Source: Streptomyces sp. CB02923 (GTDB lineage: Bacteria; Actinomycetota; Actinomycetes; Streptomycetales; Streptomycetaceae). From it: 64,000 nucleotides of DNA. This document shows positions 58,966 to 64,000 of this stretch, one piece after another. Below the pieces are notes generated by a model. It was not told the DNA's origin. It made no database searches and worked only from the letters and a program-made list of their open reading frames with translations. The stretch is taken from contig NZ_LWKZ01000024.1 of NCBI RefSeq assembly GCF_001905005.1, positions 119,427 through 183,426 of the forward strand, given 5' to 3'. How positions within the stretch are numbered: the stretch's first letter is position 1; each line of letters begins with the position of its first letter. Made by a program: the position numbers and the translations under genes.

Positions 58966-60500
58966 CCACCGCGACGTCTTCCGCCACCGGCGCACCGCCC
59001 CGGTGGCACCGGCTGGACCGGCGCACCCTCCTGGTGCACTGCGGCTGGATGGCCGCCCCCCTCGGCTCGCTCGCCCTGACCGCGCTGGCCACCGGCGGCC
59101 GGATCGACACCGGCGCCTGGATCACCCTGGCCGCCATCGCGGGCAGCTTCGCGGTGCTCACCGTGATCGGGCTGGTCCGCTGGGCCCGCACGGACTACCG
59201 CGTCACGCACGACTCCTTCGAGGTACGCAGCGGGGTGCTGACCCGGCGTCTGCGGTCCGTACCGCTGCACCGCATCCGTACGGTCGACCTGACCGCCTCG
59301 CCGCTGCACCGGCTGCTCGGTGTCACCGTCCTGCGCGCCGGTACCGCGGGCTCCTCGGACGGCGGCGGCGAACTCTCGCTGGAGGCGCTGACGGCGGCCG
59401 ACGCGGAGCGACTGCGGAGCACGCTGCTCGCCCGCGCGGACGCCCGGACGACGGACGAGGACCCGGTCGTCTCCCGCATCAACTGGCGCTGGCTGCGCTA
59501 CGCCCCGCTCACCTTCTGGGTGATCGGCGGTGTCTTCGCCGCGGCCGGCGGCGCCTACCGCGTCCTGGACGGCGCCGGGATCGAGCCGTGGAAGCTGGGC
59601 ATCGTCCGCGGCGCGTTCGACGAGTTCGGCGCCAGTGCGCTCTGGGTGACGATTCCGCTCGCGCTGCTGGCCGTCGTCGTCCTCGGCACGGTCGGCGCGC
59701 TCACCCTCTATGTCGAGGGCTGGTGGAAGTTCCGCCTCGAATGGTCCGACGCGCACACGCTGCGGGTCCGGCGCGGCCTGCTCACCACCCGGTCGGTGAC
59801 CATCGAGCGGGCCCGACTGCGCGGCGTGGTCCTGCGGGAGCCGCTGCTGCTGCGGGCGGGCGGCGGCGCCACCGTGCGCGCGGTCGCGGGCGGCCTGGGC
59901 AACAAGGAGGAGAACCGCAAGCGCAGCGTCATCCTGCCGCCCGCGCCGCGCCCGGAGGCGGTGCGCACGGCGTCGGGGACGCTCCGCACCGGCTTCCCCG
60001 ACGCCGGGCTCCGCGGGCATCCGCGAGCGGCCCTGCGCCGCCGCCGCATGCGCGGACTGCTCTTCGTCACGCTTCCGGGCACCCTCGCCCTCACGGCCCT
60101 GGGCCTGCTCCTGACGCCCGTGCTGCTGCACTGCGCCTGGGTGTTCGCGCTGGTGTCGGTGCCGGTGGTGCTGTGGCTGGCGCGGGACGCGTACCGCAGT
60201 CTGGGGCACGGCCTCGACGGGCGGCACCTCGTGACGCGCTCCGGCACGTTCAGCCGGGACACCGTCGTACTCCAGCGTGAGGCGGTCGCGGCCTGGACGT
60301 TCTCCAGTTCGCCGTTCGGCCGACGGGCCGGTCTGGTCACCCTCACCGCAGCGGTCGCGGCCGGCGAGGACGGCTACCACGTACGCGACATCCCGGCGGC
60401 CGACGCCCCGGCGCTGGCCGCGGCCGCGGCGCCCGGCATCCTGGAGGAATTCCTGGCGCACGGCCCCGCGAAATCCCGGGCGGCCAGGCGCCGTACGTGA
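58962..60500 (+). CDS. Bacterial PH-domain membrane protein, YdbT-like, with three bPH2 domains
   Basis: 512 residues. Pairs of transmembrane helices alternate with bPH2 modules: ARTDYRVTHDSFEVRSGVLT, RRLRSVPLHRIRTVDLTASP and VTVLRAGTAG (module 1); WSDAHTLRVRRGLLTTRSVT, IERARLRGVVLREPLLLR (module 2); LVTRSGTFSRDTVVLQREAV, AAWTFSSSPFGRRAGLVTLT (module 3). Partner of the short YdbS-like protein, translated through an ATGA overlap; together they probably form one membrane complex controlled by the divergent TetR. Confidence 0.87.
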   Translation: MTTATSSATGAPPRWHRLDRRTLLVHCGWMAAPLGSLALTALATGGRIDTGAWITLAAIAGSFAVLTVIGLVRWARTDYRVTHDSFEVRSGVLTRRLRSVPLHRIRTVDLTASPLHRLLGVTVLRAGTAGSSDGGGELSLEALTAADAERLRSTLLARADARTTDEDPVVSRINWRWLRYAPLTFWVIGGVFAAAGGAYRVLDGAGIEPWKLGIVRGAFDEFGASALWVTIPLALLAVVVLGTVGALTLYVEGWWKFRLEWSDAHTLRVRRGLLTTRSVTIERARLRGVVLREPLLLRAGGGATVRAVAGGLGNKEENRKRSVILPPAPRPEAVRTASGTLRTGFPDAGLRGHPRAALRRRRMRGLLFVTLPGTLALTALGLLLTPVLLHCAWVFALVSVPVVLWLARDAYRSLGHGLDGRHLVTRSGTFSRDTVVLQREAVAAWTFSSSPFGRRAGLVTLTAAVAAGEDGYHVRDIPAADAPALAAAAAPGILEEFLAHGPAKSRAARRRT

Positions 60501-60657
60501 TCGCAAATCCTTGTCAACCCACGTGTTGTCCACCAACCATGACGATGTGGACATGACATAGATCACACCCCTGTCACGTGCACGGCGAGGGCGGGCACAC
60601 CGTCCTACATGGCGTAAGCCATGTCCCCGACCCGACAGCCGTAAGGGAGCAGCCGCG

Positions 60658-61065
60658 GTGCAGAGTGTCATCGACCAAGCCGTCCAGGTACGTCTCATCG
60701 CGACCGCGCCCGGCTCGCACAGCGTGCCCGCGGTCCTGCACTACCACCCAGCCGACCCGCTCGCGGTGCGGATCTCCTTCCCTCCGGAGATCTCGCTGGA
60801 CGGCGCCGCGGTCGACTGGGCCTTCGCCCGCGAGCTGCTCGCCGACGGGCTGGAGTCGTCGTCGGGCAGCGGCGACGTACGGGTGCGCCCGCTGGGCGGG
60901 GACCGGACGGTGCTGGAGTTCCACGTCGAGGACGGCGTCGCGATGGTCCAGGTCGTCACCGCCGACCTGCGCCGCTTCCTGGACCGTACGTACCGGGCCG
61001 TGCCCGCGGGCAGCGAACTCCTCGACGTGGACCGCGGCCTCGCGGCACTGCTCGGCGACGCGTGA
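60658..61065 (+). CDS. SsgA-like sporulation/cell division protein (SALP), copy 2
   Basis: 135 residues from GTG 60658 (AAGGGAGCAG upstream). Clear paralogue of the SALP at 55140: VIDQAVQVRLIATAPGSHSV, YHPADPLAVRISFPPEISLD, WAFARELLADGLESSSGSGD, VLEFHVEDGVAMVQVVTADL, RRFLDRTYRAVPAGSELLDV. The two genes share 17 identical bases GTCATCGACCAAGCCGT near the start. Expected to guide peptidoglycan work during septation or spore maturation. The stop codon begins a 14-bp repeat array. Confidence 0.92.
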   Translation: MQSVIDQAVQVRLIATAPGSHSVPAVLHYHPADPLAVRISFPPEISLDGAAVDWAFARELLADGLESSSGSGDVRVRPLGGDRTVLEFHVEDGVAMVQVVTADLRRFLDRTYRAVPAGSELLDVDRGLAALLGDA

Positions 61066-61132
61066 GAAGCGACCGTTGAAAAGCGACGCGTGAGCAGCGG
61101 CGTGTGAGAAGCCGCGTGTGAGAAGCGGTGTC
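61063..61132. repeat. 14-bp tandem repeat, five units, starting at the SALP copy 2 stop codon
   Basis: TGAGAAGCGACCGT at 61063 (stop codon first), then units at 61077, 61091, 61105 and 61119, every one starting with TGA. Stops therefore occur in all three frames within 31 bases. Confidence 0.93.
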
Positions 61133-61167
61133 CGGGCCCCGGCCGTGCCCCGGGGCCCCGACACCGC
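61125..61167. terminator. Bidirectional terminator between SALP copy 2 and polysaccharide deacetylase
   Basis: GCGGTGTCCGGGCCCCGG (61125-61142) pairs with 61150-61167 with one mismatch; 7-base loop. Overlaps the last 14-bp repeat unit. Confidence 0.8.
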
Positions 61168-61181
61168 CTCCCCCGCCCGCC

Positions 61182-61934
61182 TCAGCGCTTCGGGAACCCG
61201 AATCCGTACCCCTGCTGCTTCATCCACGGCAGCAGCCGGTCCAGGGCCCCGACCGTCTGGCTGCGGTCGCCGCCGCCGTCGTGGAAGAGGACGGTCGGGC
61301 CGTTGCTCAGTTCCTTGCGCACCGTGCGCACGATCGCGTCGGTGCCCGGCCGCTCGAAGTCCTTGCTGTCCACGTTCCAGCCCAGCGGGCGCATCCCGTG
61401 CTGGGCGGCCAGCTTCCTGCTGTACGGGGTGAAGGCGCCGCCCGGCGCCCGGTAGTAGTCGACCCGGGGTCCGTCCGCCGCCTTCTCGATCATCTGCTGT
61501 GCGTCGAGGATCTGCTGCGACTGGTACGGGTCGGGCCGGTGGTCCATGCCGGTGTTGTGGCTGATGGTGTGGTCGCAGAGCTTGTGTCCGGCCGCCGCCA
61601 CCTTCTTGACCAGGTCCGGGTGCGCCTCGGCCTGCGGGCCGATCATGCAGAAGGTGGCCTTGACGTCGTACTTCTTCAGTACGGCCAGCACCTTCGGGGT
61701 CCAGACCGGGTCGGGGCCGTCGTCGATGGTGATGTTGAGGCTCTTGCCGGGCCGGTCGGAGGCGTGCACGATGCTCGGATCGACCGGGGCGGGCCGCGCC
61801 TGTTCGGTGGTGCCCGCCTGCGCCTCGGAGGTGGCGCCGGACTGCCCGAAGGTCAGATATCCGGCCACTCCGAGCGACGCCGCCGCCACCGCGGCCGCCG
61901 TGATGATCCCGCCCCGCTTGACGTGCCGTGCCAT
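61182..61934 (-). CDS. Polysaccharide deacetylase (NodB domain), secreted or membrane-anchored
   Basis: 250 residues from ATG 61934. N-terminal signal/anchor (IITAAAVAAASLGVAGYLTF). NodB homology: LNITIDDGPDPVWTPKVLAV (catalytic and metal Asp), ATFCMIGPQAEAHPDLVKKV, HKLCDHTISHNTGM (H-x3-H zinc site), YYRAPGGAFTPYSRKLAAQH, LGWNVDSKDFERPGTDAIV and VLFHDGGGDRSQTVGALDRL. CE4 enzyme; expected to deacetylate peptidoglycan or chitin-like N-acetylglucosamine outside the cell. Divergent from the two-component genes, which might regulate it. Confidence 0.92.
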   Translation of the reverse strand: MARHVKRGGIITAAAVAAASLGVAGYLTFGQSGATSEAQAGTTEQARPAPVDPSIVHASDRPGKSLNITIDDGPDPVWTPKVLAVLKKYDVKATFCMIGPQAEAHPDLVKKVAAAGHKLCDHTISHNTGMDHRPDPYQSQQILDAQQMIEKAADGPRVDYYRAPGGAFTPYSRKLAAQHGMRPLGWNVDSKDFERPGTDAIVRTVRKELSNGPTVLFHDGGGDRSQTVGALDRLLPWMKQQGYGFGFPKR

Positions 61935-62123
61935 TGCGTATCCCGTCCCTACTGCCCTGCGCGTGCTGCCGCGGACACGTGTACGGACACCCCCGTAGGC
62001 GCCGTACGATTCCCCCTGCGGTGCACTCGCGCGATTACTGCCTTGCATCACGACAGATGCGAAGAATTGAGGGCAGGATCCGCCTGTTACCGATCCATCA
62101 TGAAACTTATTGATACTGGTGCC

Positions 62124-62831
62124 ATGCCCCGAGTACTTCTCATCGAGGACGACGCCGCCGTGCGCGACGGAGTCACCCTCGCGCTCCGCCGGCGCGGCCA
62201 CGAGGTGGCGGCCGCGGCCAGCGGCGAGGACGGCCTGGACCTCCTCCCCGCCTTCCGCCCCGACATCGTGCTGCTGGACCTGATGCTTCCGGGCAAGGAC
62301 GGCTTCGAGGTCTGCCGTCGCATCCGCGCCGACCGCCAGCTGCCGATCATCATGCTCACCGCCCGCGGCGACGACCTCGACGTGGTCCTCGGCCTGGAGG
62401 CGGGCGCCGACGACTACATCGTCAAGCCCGCGCGCGGCGAGGTGCTGGAGGCCCGTATCCGCGCGGTGCTGCGGCGCACCGCGCTGCCCGCCGACGGCGA
62501 CGCCGGACCCGCCGAGCCGGGACCCGCACCCGTGGAGACCTACGGCGAACTGGCCGTGGACCGTGCCGGACTGGTCGTCTCCAAGAGCGGCGCCGACCTC
62601 CCGCTGGCCCCCTCGGAGATGAAGCTGCTGCTGTTCCTGTCCGCGACCCCCGGACAGGTCTTCAGCCGCCAGCAACTGCTGGAGCACGTCTGGGAGCACA
62701 GCTACCACGGTGACGCGCGCCTGGTGGACGCGTGCGTCATGCGGCTGCGTACGAAGATCGAGGACACCCCGCGCAGCCCCCGGTACGTCCAGACCGTCCG
62801 CGGCTTCGGCTACCGCTTCGGCCCCCTGTGA
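62124..62831 (+). CDS. OmpR/PhoB-family response regulator (AfsQ1/CseB-like)
   Basis: 235 residues from ATG 62124. Receiver: D9/D10 in VLLIEDDAAVRDG, phospho-acceptor D52 in VLLDLMLPGKDGFEVCRRIR, T79 in MLTARGDD and K101 in DYIVKPA. C-terminal winged helix: LAPSEMKLLLFLSATPGQVF, SRQQLLEHVWEHSYHGDARL, VDACVMRLRTKIEDTPRSPR, VQTVRGFGYRF. Closest in memory to AfsQ1 and CseB of Streptomyces. The kinase follows with a GTGA overlap. GATACT at 62112-62117 lies only 7 bases before the ATG, so the mRNA may be leaderless. Confidence 0.9.
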   Translation: MPRVLLIEDDAAVRDGVTLALRRRGHEVAAAASGEDGLDLLPAFRPDIVLLDLMLPGKDGFEVCRRIRADRQLPIIMLTARGDDLDVVLGLEAGADDYIVKPARGEVLEARIRAVLRRTALPADGDAGPAEPGPAPVETYGELAVDRAGLVVSKSGADLPLAPSEMKLLLFLSATPGQVFSRQQLLEHVWEHSYHGDARLVDACVMRLRTKIEDTPRSPRYVQTVRGFGYRFGPL

Positions 62832-64000
62832 AGCGTCCCCGGCCCGCCGGCCGCGCGCGGCACCCCGTCCTGCCCCGCTCGCTGCCCCGCGGGCTGCGGG
62901 TCCGGCTCGTCGTCGCGTTCCTGCTGGTCGCCGCGGTCAGCGCGCTCACCACGGCGGCGCTGACGTACCGCGAGGCCCGCAACGCCATCCTCCAGCGCTC
63001 CCAGGACACCGCGATCAAGGACCTGCGGGGTCAGGTCAATTCGCTCGCGCCCGACCTCGCCGTGCCGCCGACCCGCGCGGACGTCGACGAGTTCACCCGG
63101 CAGCTCGACCGCTCCGGCAAGGCCCGGGACTGGGACGTCTACGTCCAGTACAAGGGCGTCGCGGAGAACGACCGGAGCCGGCTGCGCCTGCGCGTCATCG
63201 TCCCCGACGAGCTGCGGGAGTCGGTGGAGACGCGGCATGTGACGGCGTTCCAGCGGGTGGACCGGGACGGCGATCCGTGGCTGCTGATCGGTATGCCGGT
63301 GATGCAGTCGCAGACCGAGGCCCGTACGGCGTCCCCGCTGTCCGTCTACGCCCAGCTCCCGCTCCGCGCGGAAGAAGCCAACGTCGAGGCGCTGGTGAGC
63401 GCCGCGCAGCGCGGCGCCCTGCCGGTGCTCGCGCTGGCCGTGGTCCCGGCGCTGCTCGCGGCCCGCGGTGTGCTGCGGCCGGTGCGCGGGCTGCGGCAGG
63501 CCGCCGGGCGGATCGCCGAGGGCAAGCTGGAGACCCGGCTGGAGGTCAAGGGCGCCGACGAGCTGGCCGACCTGTCCCGGACGTTCAACGACATGGCCGC
63601 CAAGCTGGAGGAGAGCGTCGCCGACCTGCGCCGTATGGAGGCCAACTCGCGGCGGTTCGCCGCCGACGTCTCGCACGAGCTGCGTACGCCGCTCGCCGCG
63701 ATGACCGCCGTCACCGACGTGCTCGACGAGGACGCCGACGCGCTCGATCCCGACACCGCCTCCGCCGTCCGGCTGATCAGCCAGGAGACCGGCAAGCTGG
63801 CCCGGATGGTCGAGGACCTCATGGAGGTCTCGCGCTTCGACGCCGGGGCCGCGGCCCTGCACCTGGACGAGGTGGACGTCGCCGAGACGATCCGCAAGAC
63901 GCTGCAGGCCAGGGCCTGGCAGGACCGGGTGGGCGCCGAACTGCCCGACGGGGTGCGGGCGCGGCTGGACCCGCGGCGGCTGGACGTCGTGGTGGCCAAC
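62828..64000 (+). CDS. Sensor histidine kinase, 5' part (cut by window end)
   Basis: 391 codons visible from GTG 62828, overlapping the regulator stop. Transmembrane helix 1 VRLVVAFLLVAAVSALTTAA (about 25-44), an extracytoplasmic sensor of about 160 residues (YREARNAILQRSQDTAIKDL, DVYVQYKG, PWLLIGMPVMQSQTEA), helix 2 ALPVLALAVVPALLAARG (about 198-215), HAMP (LRPVRGLRQAAGRIAEGKLE), then HisKA with phospho-acceptor H283 in RRFAADVSHELRTPLAAM. The ATP-binding domain begins near the edge. Cognate partner of the upstream regulator; its signal is unknown. The frame stays open to base 64000. Confidence 0.9.
   Translation, partial: MKRPRPAGRARHPVLPRSLPRGLRVRLVVAFLLVAAVSALTTAALTYREARNAILQRSQDTAIKDLRGQVNSLAPDLAVPPTRADVDEFTRQLDRSGKARDWDVYVQYKGVAENDRSRLRLRVIVPDELRESVETRHVTAFQRVDRDGDPWLLIGMPVMQSQTEARTASPLSVYAQLPLRAEEANVEALVSAAQRGALPVLALAVVPALLAARGVLRPVRGLRQAAGRIAEGKLETRLEVKGADELADLSRTFNDMAAKLEESVADLRRMEANSRRFAADVSHELRTPLAAMTAVTDVLDEDADALDPDTASAVRLISQETGKLARMVEDLMEVSRFDAGAAALHLDEVDVAETIRKTLQARAWQDRVGAELPDGVRARLDPRRLDVVVAN

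Overview
This window reads as chromosomal DNA of a Streptomyces (or very close streptomycete). The GC content is very high, almost every codon ends in G or C, GGAGG-type ribosome sites and GTG/TTG starts are common, two SsgA-like sporulation proteins are present, and I noticed only one gene with the rare TTA codon. I see no rRNA, tRNA, insertion sequence, prophage or CRISPR array. Both ends cut through genes.

Layout. 1-9.7 kb: secreted hydrolases (CocE/NonD esterase fragment, M1 aminopeptidase, sphingomyelinase), a DHA2 exporter, an amino-acid permease, a MerR regulator and an AlbA_2 (Schlafen-like) protein. 9.8-15.8 kb: a four-gene fatty acyl-CoA beta-oxidation operon (CaiB-type CoA transferase/racemase, acyl-CoA dehydrogenase, thiolase, FadB-type fusion). 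16-23 kb: MgtC-like membrane protein, a small tyrosine-phosphatase-like protein, a NanA/NanT-like lyase-transporter pair, a saccharopine-dehydrogenase-like protein, endonuclease V and an acetyltransferase. 23-25.2 kb: a TetR / cytochrome P450 / [3Fe-4S] ferredoxin unit with a clear promoter and perfect 18-bp operator. 25.7-35.2 kb: small hypothetical proteins, a lincosamide-nucleotidyltransferase-like protein, and a sugar-phosphate module (MFS sugar importer, SIS isomerase, class II aldolase, DeoR repressor), then a membrane protein and a lactonase-like metallo-hydrolase.

35.2-47.5 kb is the most coherent system: a block matching gene for gene the KstR2 regulon of mycobacteria/rhodococci, which breaks down the last two (C and D) rings of cholesterol and other steroids. 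It holds orthologues of Rv3549c, Rv3548c, EchA20, IpdA, IpdB, IpdC, FadA6, KstR2, IpdF, FadE31 and FadE32, plus a 3-alpha-hydroxysteroid-dehydrogenase-like SDR. Two near-identical KstR2-type operators sit exactly in its two divergent promoter regions. FadD3, FadE30 and FadE33 are not in the window.

47.6-64 kb: FUSC exporter with MarR, a methyltransferase, a beta-propeller secreted protein, an ECF sigma factor fused to its own anti-sigma/membrane segment, two SsgA-like proteins, a PEP-mutase-like enzyme, an aldo/keto reductase, TetR with two bacterial PH-domain membrane proteins, a polysaccharide deacetylase, and an OmpR-type response regulator with its histidine kinase (cut by the window end).

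A striking feature not explained by gene content is the number of short degenerate tandem repeats directly after genes. At eight or so loci the first repeat unit starts with the stop codon of the upstream gene and the stop recurs in later units. Three of these loci share an exact 14-bp period (25225, 33528, 61063). All function calls are from sequence reading and memory of families; no search was run.
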